Shown here: positions 45,262-54,367 of the stretch, one piece after another
Layout of the letters: each line of letters starts with the position of its first letter
How positions within the stretch are numbered: position 1 is the stretch's first letter
NCBI RefSeq assembly: GCF_019931145.1
Contig: NZ_JAIOUV010000009.1
Location: 151,965 to 215,964 of the forward strand
DNA from: Marinicella meishanensis
GTDB taxonomy: Bacteria > Pseudomonadota > Gammaproteobacteria > Xanthomonadales > Marinicellaceae
Length of the DNA: 64,000 nucleotides
Direction of reading: 5' to 3'
Program-made: the position numbers and the translations under genes
Notes under the pieces: model-generated
What the model saw: only the letters and a program-made list of their open reading frames with translations
The model's database searches: none
What the model was told of the DNA's origin: nothing

Positions 45262-46224
45262 ATGGGTTTATTGGTGAAAGGTGAATGGCGCGATCAATGG
45301 TACGACACCGATGCCACCGACGGTGAATTCAAACGATCGGAATCACAATTCAGAAATTTTGTGACCGCCGACGGGGCCCCCGGCCCCACCGGGTCGGGTG
45401 GCTTCAAAGCCGAATCGGGCCGCTACCATTTGTATGTGTCTCTGGCATGTCCATGGGCCCATCGGACGTTGATTTTCAGAAAATTAAAGGCATTGGAAGA
45501 TCACATCGATGTGTCGGTGGTGGATTATTTGATGCGCGAGCATGGCTGGACCTTCAACGCCAGTGATGACGGTGACGAGTTCGTCGGTGACCGGTTGCAT
45601 GACGCCGACTTCATGCACCAGGTTTACACCACAGCTGATCCCCAATATTCGGGCCGGGTCACGGTGCCGGTGTTGTGGGACAAACAACAAAACACCATCG
45701 TCAGTAATGAGTCGGCCGACATCATCCGCATGTTCAATTCGGCATTTACTGGCTTGACTGAAAACGACATTGATTTCTATCCAGCGGAGCTGCAGACTGA
45801 AATCGATGACATCAATGAGCGGGTGTATCACGACATCAACAACGGCGTGTACAAAGCCGGTTTTGCCACCAGCCAATCGGCCTATGAAAAACACGTGGTG
45901 AAATTGTTCGAGTCACTGGACTGGGTCGAGGACTTGCTGCAGGACCGCACATTTCTGGCCGGGGAGGTGTTGACTGAAGCCGACTGGCGTTTGTTCACCA
46001 CACTGGTGCGCTTTGATGCGGTCTACGTGGGGCATTTCAAATGCAACCTGAAAACCCTCCGCGAATACCCCAGCATCAGTGCCTATGTGAAAAAACTGGC
46101 CGCCATCCCCGGCATCGCCGACACCATCAACATCCGCCACATCAAGCGGCATTATTACATGAGCCACGACACCATCAACCCCTCCGGCGTGGTGCCGCAT
46201 GGGCCGGCGTTGGATTTTGTTTGA
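45262..46224 (+). CDS. Glutathionyl-hydroquinone reductase (YqjG/ECM4 type)
   Basis: The 320-residue xi-class GST has the catalytic Cys63 in ACPWAHRTL, the C-terminal motif FLAGEVLTEADWRLFTTLVRFDAVYVGHFKCN and LREYPSISAYVKKL. The enzyme reduces glutathionyl-hydroquinones back to hydroquinones. With doxX, azoR and pirin it makes a coherent quinone/electrophile detoxification operon, comparable in content to yqjF-yqjG with yhaK in E. coli. GGAGGCATGAC gives a strong ribosome site. Confidence 0.95.
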   Translation: MGLLVKGEWRDQWYDTDATDGEFKRSESQFRNFVTADGAPGPTGSGGFKAESGRYHLYVSLACPWAHRTLIFRKLKALEDHIDVSVVDYLMREHGWTFNASDDGDEFVGDRLHDADFMHQVYTTADPQYSGRVTVPVLWDKQQNTIVSNESADIIRMFNSAFTGLTENDIDFYPAELQTEIDDINERVYHDINNGVYKAGFATSQSAYEKHVVKLFESLDWVEDLLQDRTFLAGEVLTEADWRLFTTLVRFDAVYVGHFKCNLKTLREYPSISAYVKKLAAIPGIADTINIRHIKRHYYMSHDTINPSGVVPHGPALDFV

Positions 46225-46234
46225 CTATGGAAAA

Positions 46235-46311
46235 TGTCATCTCGAGTGCAACCGAGAGATCTATGGGGCTACACGGGATCTCTCCACTCACTGCGTGCGG
46301 TCGAGATGACT
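46235..46311. repeat. Dispersed-type palindromic repeat (GTCATCTCGA ... TCGAGATGAC)
   Basis: GTCATCTCGA (46236-46245) pairs with TCGAGATGAC (46301-46310). Inside, GAGAGATC (46254-46261) pairs with GATCTCTC (46277-46284). The pattern 'GTCATCTCGA...GAGAGATC' is typical of short interspersed palindromes in many bacterial genomes. It lies in the convergent gap between the reductase and GDPD genes and may also stop transcription. Confidence 0.7.
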
Positions 46312-46357
46312 TGCAAGCGAGCGACATGATGCACGGGTCAATTACAAGGTTTTTGGT

Positions 46358-47128
46358 TTAATCAGGCGGCAAGAAATCCGTATAAAAACCGCTGACGCCG
46401 TAATTCGCTTGCAGCCGGCGGATGGTGTGGGCTTTGTTGATGGTGTAGACAAAAATGCGGTGTTGATGGCGCAACTTTTGCAGGGTGCGGCTTTTGGCTT
46501 GTGCAGGACGCATGCTGAGTGCCAAGAGGTCCATCTCGGCACTGAGTTCGACCACCGAACGCTTGGAGCCTTGGTATTGATACAAAATCCAGATCAATTG
46601 TGTAAAGCCCATGGCTTTGAGTTCGGCGTACTCTTCGGGTTGATAAAATTGTGGGATCAGCACTGCCTGGAGGGCCGGATTGTGCGCCAAGATGAAACGG
46701 ATGCCTTGGAGGTTGTGATGCTTGATGTCGGTGATGATTTTGACTTCGGGCTTGTCTTTGAGCCAGGCAGCCAAGGCAGCCAAATCACAAGATCGAAACC
46801 CAGGGTGAGCCTCGGCCAATTCATTGAACCGGGCCAAGGTCAAAGGTTCGTGGGTTTTGAAGCCGAAGATTTTTTTGAAGGTCTTGTCCCAATCATGCAA
46901 GCACACCAACTGCCCATCGGCGGTCCAGGAAAAATCCACCTCCAGGTGACGAAATCCGGCTTGGTAACTGTGCTCCAAAGCCTCGATCGAATTGGTGTAG
47001 GCCTGGCCTTGGTAACCGCCACCGGCATGGGCAATCAGCAAAGTGGGTGCTTGGGTGGTCGCCATCGCGGGTGTCACGGCACCCAACATTGACCACCAGC
47101 AAGCCATCTGGAACCTTTTAATGGCCAT
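46358..47128 (-). CDS. Glycerophosphodiester phosphodiesterase
   Basis: After a hydrophobic N-terminus (MAIKRFQMACWWSMLGAVTPAMA, likely signal peptide) the GDPD domain shows LLIAHAGGGYQGQAYTNSIEALEHS, LEVDFSWTADGQLVCLHDWD and IITDIKHHN. It hydrolyses glycerophosphodiesters to glycerol-3-phosphate. The second position of the usual HRG is HAG here, with the catalytic His kept. The start at 47128 overlaps the CoA-transferase gene by 11 bases, so the two are probably coupled; a start at 47143 is also possible. Confidence 0.87.
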   Translation of the reverse strand: MAIKRFQMACWWSMLGAVTPAMATTQAPTLLIAHAGGGYQGQAYTNSIEALEHSYQAGFRHLEVDFSWTADGQLVCLHDWDKTFKKIFGFKTHEPLTLARFNELAEAHPGFRSCDLAALAAWLKDKPEVKIITDIKHHNLQGIRFILAHNPALQAVLIPQFYQPEEYAELKAMGFTQLIWILYQYQGSKRSVVELSAEMDLLALSMRPAQAKSRTLQKLRHQHRIFVYTINKAHTIRRLQANYGVSGFYTDFLPPD

Positions 47129-49271
47129 GGTGCCGCAAGGCAAAGACCAACAGTTTCACTGCCAACTTCTCCTTGAACTGCTGCGGCGCAGTCAAGTTCA
47201 TCAGTTCCAAATAAGGTTGGTGGGAGGCCATGGGCCGGGCCCACATGGCTTTGATCAATGTCAGCAAGGTGCCATACTTGTTTTTGGTTTGACCGCGCAA
47301 CCACTGCAGCGATTCAATGATGACTGTTTCCTTGGCGGTGAAGTCTTCGCCGAATGGCAAGGGTGGGAAATAGCCTTGTTGCTTCACCTCGGTGAGTTGT
47401 TGCTTGATTTTTTCTGGGGTGTTGTGCCGGAACGGTTCTGGCACTTGCCAGTTGGCCGACAATTTATTGTGCGCCACGGCTTGGGCCCGTAAGGACTCTT
47501 GAAAGCGGCTGTCTGCAATGCAAATCATGCGCTGAATGCAGGTTTCATCGGATTGCCCCCGCAGATCGGCCATGCCATATTCGGTGATCACGATGTCCCT
47601 GAGGTGCCGGGGAATGGTGCAATAACCATACTTCCACACCACATTGGATTCGATGCTGTTTGGGCTGATGTGCACACTGCGCAGCATCAGCACCGAACGG
47701 CTGTCGGCCAAAGCATGGGCCATGGCCACAAAATTGTATTGTCCCCCCACCCCACTGACCACTTGGTGGTCTTCTAAGGAATCAGAAGCGGCGGCACCCA
47801 GCACATCCACTTTCATGCAGGTGTTGATGAAGCGGGCTTTGATGCGCTGCACCCGATCCAAGGCCTCTCCACCATACAATTCGTTGATTTGACTGACCGG
47901 GGTCATTTGGAACCAAGGTCTGATTTCAGCCCGCAATCCATGCAACCAATGGTAAAACCGTTTGGAGCCCATGAAAAAGGCGGCGTGCAACACCGCCCCG
48001 TGTTGCAATTGGCGGCCCACAGCGTGTTGTTCCAAAGCCGCCAAATTATCCGCATCATGCAAATCAGCACTGAAGCTTTGTCCGTCGGCAGCGGTGATCA
48101 CCCCGCGGTCAAAGGTCAGATCGGCTTGCAGCACACCCAGGTATTGCAAGCGCTTGAACTGCCTGAGACTCATCACTTCGTCAATCACGTGGTGTTGCAA
48201 CAGGGTGCCCAAGATGCCCGGTTCAAAGGTTTCTTCGATCACTTCATCATTGACCAATTGTTGGATCTCGGCATCGGGATACACCTTGCGCTTGAGGATC
48301 CGCGCATCGAACAAATGGGCAAAACCTTCGACGAACATTTCGCTGGCGGCATACAACCCCTTGGTGAATGGCCGCGTATCACCCACCTGTTTGATCATGG
48401 TGCCGAATTTATCCAGCATGCCGGAGCTTTGTAACAACTCATGGTAAGTGGGGTTGTTTTTCTGCCGCAACACCGTGCTGTAGACCAGTGCATCGGCCAA
48501 AGAGCCAATGCCAATTTGTAAGGTGCCGCCATCTTTAAGCAGGGTACTGGCCAACAAGCCGATGCTGTAATCGGTGGCACTGATGGCTTGCGCAGGGGTG
48601 GCAAAAGGTTCGAAGTAAGCGTCGGGATCGTCAAAGATGGCGTCGAAGAAATCCTCATTCACCGCGGCTTGGCCGCCCATGAATGGCAGGTGTTGATTGA
48701 CCATGGCCACCACCAAAGGCCGGGGCTTGCCTTTTTCTTGGGCAATGCGGATGATGTCCAAAGTCAAGTCCGGATTACATGACAGGCTGTAGCGCAGGCC
48801 TGAGTCGGTGCGTTCAACCGCCACCATTTGCAGGATGATGTTGACATGGCGGTCAACCATGTCCCGGGCCACATGGGTGTAGTTGCTGCTGACGTAGGCT
48901 TGTTGGGCTGATTTTGAGCGCAGCATTTTGCCCGACTGCATGTAAAACTCACGCACCCGGATGTTGGGTGGCATCTGATCCCGTTGCACGTCATCAATGT
49001 AGCTCAATTCTGGATAGTCACCAAAAAAACGCTGGGTAAAGGCCTGTAAAAAGCGCCGCTCCAGGATCGAGTTGCCTTTGGGGATGGCCAAGGACAAGGC
49101 GGTGAACAACTCCAGGTTGGTCTCGGCGTGGGTTTTGGCATGTTGATAGACGGCATTGACCAGTGGATTGGGTTTGCCGATTCCCAGCGGGGTACCCACC
49201 ACCCAATCGTGGCCGACTTGTTTAACCAACCAAGCAATCAGTTCTTCGGTGTTGGGGGTGTTTATGGGCAT
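47118..49271 (-). CDS. Acetyl-CoA hydrolase/CoA-transferase family protein, long form
   Basis: The 717-residue protein has the family's glycine motif QIGIGSLADAL and the active-site Glu region IVITEYGMADLRGQSDETC, plus GVGGQYNFVAMA. CoA-transferases of this family move CoA between acetate, succinate or propionate. At over 700 residues it is longer than classical members of about 500-640; extra sequence sits in the middle and at the C-terminus. The start MPINTPNTEELIAWL (49271) is chosen over 49301. With acnD and prpF in the same window a propionate role is conceivable but unproven. Confidence 0.85.
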   Translation of the reverse strand: MPINTPNTEELIAWLVKQVGHDWVVGTPLGIGKPNPLVNAVYQHAKTHAETNLELFTALSLAIPKGNSILERRFLQAFTQRFFGDYPELSYIDDVQRDQMPPNIRVREFYMQSGKMLRSKSAQQAYVSSNYTHVARDMVDRHVNIILQMVAVERTDSGLRYSLSCNPDLTLDIIRIAQEKGKPRPLVVAMVNQHLPFMGGQAAVNEDFFDAIFDDPDAYFEPFATPAQAISATDYSIGLLASTLLKDGGTLQIGIGSLADALVYSTVLRQKNNPTYHELLQSSGMLDKFGTMIKQVGDTRPFTKGLYAASEMFVEGFAHLFDARILKRKVYPDAEIQQLVNDEVIEETFEPGILGTLLQHHVIDEVMSLRQFKRLQYLGVLQADLTFDRGVITAADGQSFSADLHDADNLAALEQHAVGRQLQHGAVLHAAFFMGSKRFYHWLHGLRAEIRPWFQMTPVSQINELYGGEALDRVQRIKARFINTCMKVDVLGAAASDSLEDHQVVSGVGGQYNFVAMAHALADSRSVLMLRSVHISPNSIESNVVWKYGYCTIPRHLRDIVITEYGMADLRGQSDETCIQRMICIADSRFQESLRAQAVAHNKLSANWQVPEPFRHNTPEKIKQQLTEVKQQGYFPPLPFGEDFTAKETVIIESLQWLRGQTKNKYGTLLTLIKAMWARPMASHQPYLELMNLTAPQQFKEKLAVKLLVFALRHHGH

Positions 49272-49393
49272 TTTGTCTTCCACATCCGACCGGTCATCCA
49301 ATCATTGTAACCAAAAAAACCCCAGCTTGAGGCGACTTTTGAGGCCGCTGTTGATATTTTTGACTTGGGTCAATGTCGACCGCTGAGTCTGAC

Positions 49394-50752
49394 TCAACGT
49401 TTGAACCAGTCCAGGGCTTGTTGGCGGGCCGCTTTGTAATCAATGATCGGTGGCGGGTAACCCAAGTCGTCTCGGGTGGCGGCTTGGGGATTGTGGATTT
49501 CTTTGCCTGGCACCGCCGCCAGTTCTGGCACCCATTGGCGGATGTAAGTACCGTCTGGATCGAATTTCTCCGATTGGGTGGTTGGGTTGAAGATGCGGAA
49601 ATACGGGGCGGCATCACAACCGGTGGCCGAGGACCATTGCCAACCACCGTTGTTGGAGGCCAAATCGCCGTCCAACAAATGCGCCATGAAATGGGCTTCA
49701 CCAGCCCGCCAATCCACCAGGCACAGCTTGGTCAAAAATGAAGCCACGATCATCCGCACCCGGTTGTGCATCCAGCCGGTTTGAAGCAACTGCCGCATGC
49801 CGGCATCGACGATGGGAAAGCCGGTCTGTCCTTGTTCCCATGCCGCCAACAAATCCGGGGCATCGACCCAATGGTCCACCGCATCGGCTTTGAACGGTTG
49901 GTGCTTGGCCAATCTGGGGTATTCGTGCATCAGGTCGTGGTAAAAATCACGCCAGATCAGCTCCGAAACCCAGGTGCTGGTGAAGGCCGGCTCCCCGTCT
50001 TGTTTCAAAGCATGGCCCAAACATTGGCGGGCACTGATCACCCCGATGGCCAAATAGGGCGACAAACCACTGGTCCCTGACACGGCCGGATAATCGCGTT
50101 CAGCGGCGTAGTCTTGGTCACGGCAAAAGTCTTTGACCCGCTGCGCCACGGCTGGCTCACCGATGGGCCAATCCGCCAACTCGAAAGCCACCGGCACAGG
50201 TTTGGCCTGGGTCACTGCGTGGTCCTGATGGGCTTTTGGCAAGGGCAACGGCGGTGCATAGGCCGCTTTCAAGTGCTTAATGAACTTGTGCTTGTACGGG
50301 GTGAACACATGGTACATGCCACCGTCGTTTTTGCGCACATGCCCCGGTGGCAACAGGTAATTGCTGTGGTGTTGGTGCAGCGCCACAGCCGCTTGATCCA
50401 ACACCTCAGCCACCGCTTGATCGCGGGCGATTTCATGGGGCCAATGTTGTCGGTGCCAGTGCACTGCCTTGATTTCGTGTGTTTCAATCAACCGTTCAAA
50501 CAACGGCGGTACCTCGGCAAAGGTCGGCACTTCATGCACCCAGCTGGACACCCCGAACTGCGCCAAGCGGGGGATCAAGTCATTGATGTGGGCTTTGATG
50601 AATTCGAATTTTTGTGGTGCTTCCCCATGTTTTTCGTGTTGTTCCGGGTTCAGCACGAACAAGGCCACCACCGGTTGCCCTGACTGCATCGCTGCTGTCA
50701 AGGCCGGATGATCTGCCAATCGCAGATCCGTGCGGAACCAAACCACATTCAT
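49394..50752 (-). CDS. phrB: Deoxyribodipyrimidine photolyase PhrB
   Basis: The 452-residue protein has the photolyase N-terminal domain (MNVVWFRTDLRLADHPAL) and the FAD domain. The latter includes TSGLSPYLAIGVISARQC, WRDFYHDLMHEYPRL, GFPIVDAGMRQLLQTGWMHNRVRMIVASFLTK and DGDLASNNGGWQWSSATGCDAAPYFRIFNP. It repairs UV-induced cyclobutane dimers with blue light, suggesting a sunlit habitat. It is divergent from nhaA across 106 bases that contain a run of nine Gs. Confidence 0.96.
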   Translation of the reverse strand: MNVVWFRTDLRLADHPALTAAMQSGQPVVALFVLNPEQHEKHGEAPQKFEFIKAHINDLIPRLAQFGVSSWVHEVPTFAEVPPLFERLIETHEIKAVHWHRQHWPHEIARDQAVAEVLDQAAVALHQHHSNYLLPPGHVRKNDGGMYHVFTPYKHKFIKHLKAAYAPPLPLPKAHQDHAVTQAKPVPVAFELADWPIGEPAVAQRVKDFCRDQDYAAERDYPAVSGTSGLSPYLAIGVISARQCLGHALKQDGEPAFTSTWVSELIWRDFYHDLMHEYPRLAKHQPFKADAVDHWVDAPDLLAAWEQGQTGFPIVDAGMRQLLQTGWMHNRVRMIVASFLTKLCLVDWRAGEAHFMAHLLDGDLASNNGGWQWSSATGCDAAPYFRIFNPTTQSEKFDPDGTYIRQWVPELAAVPGKEIHNPQAATRDDLGYPPPIIDYKAARQQALDWFKR

Positions 50753-50785
50753 TGTTTCAACACCTCACAAAAATCGGTTTCAAAA

Positions 50786-50830
50786 GGGGGGGGGATTTTT
50801 ACTTGAATTTCACCCGAATCATTATATAGT
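50786..50830 (+). promoter_or_regulatory. nhaA promoter next to a nine-G tract
   Basis: TTGAAT (50803-50808) and TATAGT (50825-50830) with a 16-base spacer form a likely nhaA promoter, 28 bases before the start codon. The G9 tract at 50786-50794 ends eight bases upstream of the -35 and also lies in the phrB leader on the other strand. Confidence 0.5.
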
Positions 50831-50858
50831 TTCAAGCAATCTAATTTTCGTGAAAATC

Positions 50859-52082
50859 ATGCCGCAAGTCGCCGTTTCGTTCATCAAAAATTTCTTCCGC
50901 ATGGAGTCCTCTGCCGGAATCTTGTTGTTCTTTTCTGCCGTGTTGGCCATGATCATTGCCAATTCACCTTTAACGGTCTATTACAATTTGTTGTTGGACA
51001 CCCCGGTGGCCATTCAAATTGGCGCGCTGGCGATCAACAAACCACTGTTGTTGTGGATCAACGACGGTTTGATGGCGGTGTTTTTCTTCCTGGTGGGCCT
51101 GGAATTGAAACGGGAACTGGTGGAAGGTGAACTGTCTGAGAAAAAGAACATTGTCTTGCCAGGCATCGGGGCGATTGGTGGCATGCTGTTTCCAGCCCTG
51201 GTGTTCTTCTGGTTCAACAAAGACGACCCCATGGCCTTACAAGGCTGGGCCATCCCAGCCGCCACCGACATTGCGTTTGCCTTGGGTGTGTTGAAATTGC
51301 TCGGCCCTCGGGTGCCCACCAGCTTAAAAATATTCCTCACCTCATTGGCCATTTTTGATGACATTGGCGCCATCCTGGTCATCGCATTTTTCTACACCTC
51401 ACAGATTTCCTTCACCGCCTTGATCGTGGTGGCGGTGTGCGTGCCGCTGTTGTGGCTGATCAACCGCAAAGGCATTGAGGCCACCAGTACCTACATCATG
51501 ATTGGTGTGGTGATGTGGGTGGCGATGCTCAAATCTGGGGTTCACGCCACCTTGACTGGCGTCATCCTGGCCATGTTCATTCCCATCAAGTCCAAGATCA
51601 AAGAAGGCTATTCGCCGTTGAAAGAGTTGGAGCACAACCTGCATTCGGCGGTGGCTTACATCATCCTGCCGATTTTTGCCTTTGCCAACTCAGGTCTGAA
51701 TTTATCGGGCATCGGGCTGGAACAGCTGCTGCACCCCGTGCCTTTGGGCATTGCTTTGGGCTTGGTTGTGGGTAAACAAGTGGGCATCTTCAGCCTTTGT
51801 TGGCTGGCCATCAAAATGGGTTGGGCAAAAATGCCAGAACGCAGCAATTGGGTGGCCATTTACGGCATCTCGGCCTTGTGCGGTATTGGCTTCACCATGA
51901 GTTTGTTCATTGGTTCTTTGGCCTACGAAGAAACCCAATTTGACATGGTGTTCGATGAGCGCTTGGGCATCATTGTCGGTTCCATGATCTCGGCTTTGAT
52001 CGGTTTCTTTGTGCTGAAGACACAATACGGCAAAAATGCCCCTGAAATCGGCGCGACCCAAGAAGCGGTCAAAACCACTTAA
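50859..52082 (+). CDS. nhaA: Na+/H+ antiporter NhaA
   Basis: The 407-residue inner-membrane antiporter exchanges sodium for protons and supports salt and alkali tolerance. It shows the Asp pair in FLTSLAIFDDIGAILVIA, the unwound-helix motif PAATDIAFALGVL and GSLAYEE near the C-terminus. About 12 membrane segments are seen. The start MPQVAVSFIKNFFRMESSAG at 50859 matches the family; the upstream opening lies in the promoter region. I found no clear nhaA-type leader RNA in the short 5' region. Confidence 0.96.
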   Translation: MPQVAVSFIKNFFRMESSAGILLFFSAVLAMIIANSPLTVYYNLLLDTPVAIQIGALAINKPLLLWINDGLMAVFFFLVGLELKRELVEGELSEKKNIVLPGIGAIGGMLFPALVFFWFNKDDPMALQGWAIPAATDIAFALGVLKLLGPRVPTSLKIFLTSLAIFDDIGAILVIAFFYTSQISFTALIVVAVCVPLLWLINRKGIEATSTYIMIGVVMWVAMLKSGVHATLTGVILAMFIPIKSKIKEGYSPLKELEHNLHSAVAYIILPIFAFANSGLNLSGIGLEQLLHPVPLGIALGLVVGKQVGIFSLCWLAIKMGWAKMPERSNWVAIYGISALCGIGFTMSLFIGSLAYEETQFDMVFDERLGIIVGSMISALIGFFVLKTQYGKNAPEIGATQEAVKTT

Positions 52083-52088
52083 TACCGA

Positions 52089-52775
52089 TCAATCAAACAC
52101 ATAGCGACCGTCCATCACTTCCACATTGGGCGGTCGTCCGTGCTCAATGAAAAAATCATGGCCGACTTTCAGGTTGCGCCAATAGTCAATCCACCGGTGC
52201 CCTGCATGTGCTTGCATGTTGGCTTCATCCATGCGAAACGGAAAGGCATGCACCCGCACAAAGGGCTGACCATGCTCGAAAGCCACGACCATCAAGGTGT
52301 AAATTTCTTCGATCTGCGGATCGGTCATGGCATAGCAGCCGATTGACACACAATCACCATGGACCATCAAAGCGCTGCCGGTGCGTCCGTGGTGGCGATC
52401 ATAGGCATTGGGGAAACCCAGGTTGAATGACAAATGAAAGCGGCTGCGGGGGTTGAGCTGGCCGGGCTTGACAAAATAGAAACCCTCGGGACTTTGCCAG
52501 TCACCTTCGCGCAATTTGGGCCCCAAAGCCCCAGAGAAGGTACAGATGGGGTAGGTTTTGAACAAGGTAAACTGGGGGCCATTTTGGACCCACAATTCCA
52601 GTTCAGCCGAGTCTTTGTAGAGTCGAAGATGCACCGGTGAGCCCCAGGTCAACTGCCGTTGATGGAAGGCCGCTTGCAAGAGTGGCTGGTTGTTCTGAAT
52701 GGCCTGACTGGCGCGTTGGCTTTGGGGAATTGGCATCAAACTGGCCAGCAACAACAAAGCGGTTTTGAACAACAT
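52089..52775 (-). CDS. L,D-transpeptidase-family protein, YafK type
   Basis: The 228-residue protein has a signal peptide (MLFKTALLLLASLMPIPQS) and the YkuD/YafK active site MVHGDCVSIGCYAMTD with His139 and the nucleophile Cys147. YafK (DpaA) homologues cleave Braun-lipoprotein links to peptidoglycan rather than forming crosslinks, so a similar hydrolytic role is possible. It follows holA by 76 bases, at the position where nadD is often found, and converges with nhaA. Confidence 0.88.
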   Translation of the reverse strand: MLFKTALLLLASLMPIPQSQRASQAIQNNQPLLQAAFHQRQLTWGSPVHLRLYKDSAELELWVQNGPQFTLFKTYPICTFSGALGPKLREGDWQSPEGFYFVKPGQLNPRSRFHLSFNLGFPNAYDRHHGRTGSALMVHGDCVSIGCYAMTDPQIEEIYTLMVVAFEHGQPFVRVHAFPFRMDEANMQAHAGHRWIDYWRNLKVGHDFFIEHGRPPNVEVMDGRYVFD

Positions 52776-52851
52776 GAAATTCTCCCGATTGATCGGTTTG
52801 GACCACCCAGGGCGCCGATGGTTCGGTCACCCACCCCGCGCAGCGTCTGGA

Positions 52852-53856
52852 TCAGGCACAGAATGCCACCATCCAACGCTCCATGGCTTGCCAGGGGTCA
52901 CCGGCCAAACGGCCTTTGATCATGCGATCAATGTCAGACAGCTGTTGCATGCGGCCAGACCAATGTGGCAGCGGTCGTCGATTGAGGTTTTTTTGAAACA
53001 CCGCTTGGCGATTTTGCCAAATGCCCAATTTGCGGTAATCGGCAGCACTGGCTTGTTTGCCTTGAGTGCGGAGGAAGCTGAGTTCGCACAAGTTGCGCGT
53101 TTCCCGTTCCAAAGCCCAATGAATGATCACCGCCGATAAATCATTCTTCTGTAACGAACGCATAATTCTGATCGCCCGTTTGGGCTGCTGTTCCAACAGC
53201 GAATCGGTCAATCTGAAGACGTCAAAGCGGGCGTTGTCGGCCACCAAACTGGCCACATCCTGAGCCGTCACGGTTTGGTTGGCATAGCGCATTTTCAACT
53301 TTTCCAGCTCTTGTGCAGCGGCCAGTAAATTGCCTTCCAGGCGCATGCTGAGCAAACCAATCGCTTGGTCATCCACCGGCAAACCGATTTGTTGACAGCG
53401 TTGTTTGATCCATTGCGGCAATTCCGCGGCTTTGGGCTGATATACCCGCAGAAACACGCCATGCTCGATGATGGTTTTGACCCATTTGGTTTTGTCGTTG
53501 CTGGCATTCCATTCGTCACAGCGGATGATCAGCATCACATCATCGGGCATCAGCTCAATGAATTGCACGATGCTGGCTGAGCCCTGGGTGCCCGGCTTGC
53601 CGCTGGGCAGGTGCAAATCTATCAGGCGTTTGCTGGCAAACAAGGACATGTTGCCGGCACTGTTTTGCAGTTCATGCCATTGGAAGGATTTGTCCGCCAA
53701 ATGCGCTTCCCGTTCACTGAATCCCTGTTCCGCGGCTTTGGCCTTGATCGCATCGCCGGCTTCTTGCAGCTGCAAGGGTTCATCACCGACCAACAAATAC
53801 ACCGGCTTCAAGCCTTGTTTGAGTTGCCCGGCCAGTTGTTTGAAGTACAGTTTCAC
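52852..53856 (-). CDS. holA: DNA polymerase III delta subunit HolA
   Basis: HolA opens the sliding clamp as part of the clamp loader. The 334-residue protein starts MKLYFKQLAGQLKQGLKPVYLLVGDEPLQLQEAGDAI, the standard delta N-terminus, with later motifs WIKQRCQQIGLPVDDQAIGLL and LEGNLLAAAQELEKLKM. It begins 13 bases after lptE and completes the conserved leuS-lptE-holA order. Confidence 0.95.
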   Translation of the reverse strand: MKLYFKQLAGQLKQGLKPVYLLVGDEPLQLQEAGDAIKAKAAEQGFSEREAHLADKSFQWHELQNSAGNMSLFASKRLIDLHLPSGKPGTQGSASIVQFIELMPDDVMLIIRCDEWNASNDKTKWVKTIIEHGVFLRVYQPKAAELPQWIKQRCQQIGLPVDDQAIGLLSMRLEGNLLAAAQELEKLKMRYANQTVTAQDVASLVADNARFDVFRLTDSLLEQQPKRAIRIMRSLQKNDLSAVIIHWALERETRNLCELSFLRTQGKQASAADYRKLGIWQNRQAVFQKNLNRRPLPHWSGRMQQLSDIDRMIKGRLAGDPWQAMERWMVAFCA

Positions 53857-53869
53857 GGCAACCGGGCCA

Positions 53870-54367
53870 TCAATCGCGCGGTTGGTTGGCGGCTTGGTTG
53901 GCGATGGAACGGATGATCATTTGGGCCATGTCTTCATGCATTTGTTGGCGCAACACCTGCTCTTCTGACTGGGTACCGGTGATTTGCCCAATGTCAAAGG
54001 CAAAGTCTCGGGACAGGGTCAAAGTCCGTTCAGGAATTTTGATTTCATCCAAAAAATGCACCGCAAAGGTCACGGCGTAGTCCAGCCGATATTCCTGCAC
54101 CCGGTTGTTGGTGCCAATGGACTGGATTTGTTTGCTCATGTCGTCTTTGACGATGATGATTTTGGCCGTGGCCGCGCTGGCTTGTTCCACCAGGTTCACC
54201 CCTTGATTGGCCATGGCCAAAGCCAAAGGGCGATACAAGGGGGCGCTGATGGCGTGCTCAATATAGGTTTGATCAAAAGCCGGATCCAAAGCCACCGCGG
54301 TCTTTAAGCGGTAGCCACAAGCCGACATCATCAACAGGCACAGACTGGTGGTCATCAAGCGCTTCAT
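53870..54367 (-). CDS. lptE: LPS-assembly lipoprotein LptE
   Basis: This 165-residue lipoprotein (lipobox ending at Cys17, MMSACGYRL) plugs the LptD barrel and helps LPS insertion into the outer membrane. The CGYRL start of the mature protein is diagnostic. Its ATG overlaps the leuS stop (ATGA). Position between leuS and holA confirms the call. Confidence 0.93.
   Translation of the reverse strand: MKRLMTTSLCLLMMSACGYRLKTAVALDPAFDQTYIEHAISAPLYRPLALAMANQGVNLVEQASAATAKIIIVKDDMSKQIQSIGTNNRVQEYRLDYAVTFAVHFLDEIKIPERTLTLSRDFAFDIGQITGTQSEEQVLRQQMHEDMAQMIIRSIANQAANQPRD

Noticed and set aside
50753..50858. nhaA-I type leader RNA
   Set aside because: The leader between the inferred promoter and the start codon is too short and shows no stable stems; I could not recognise the motif.
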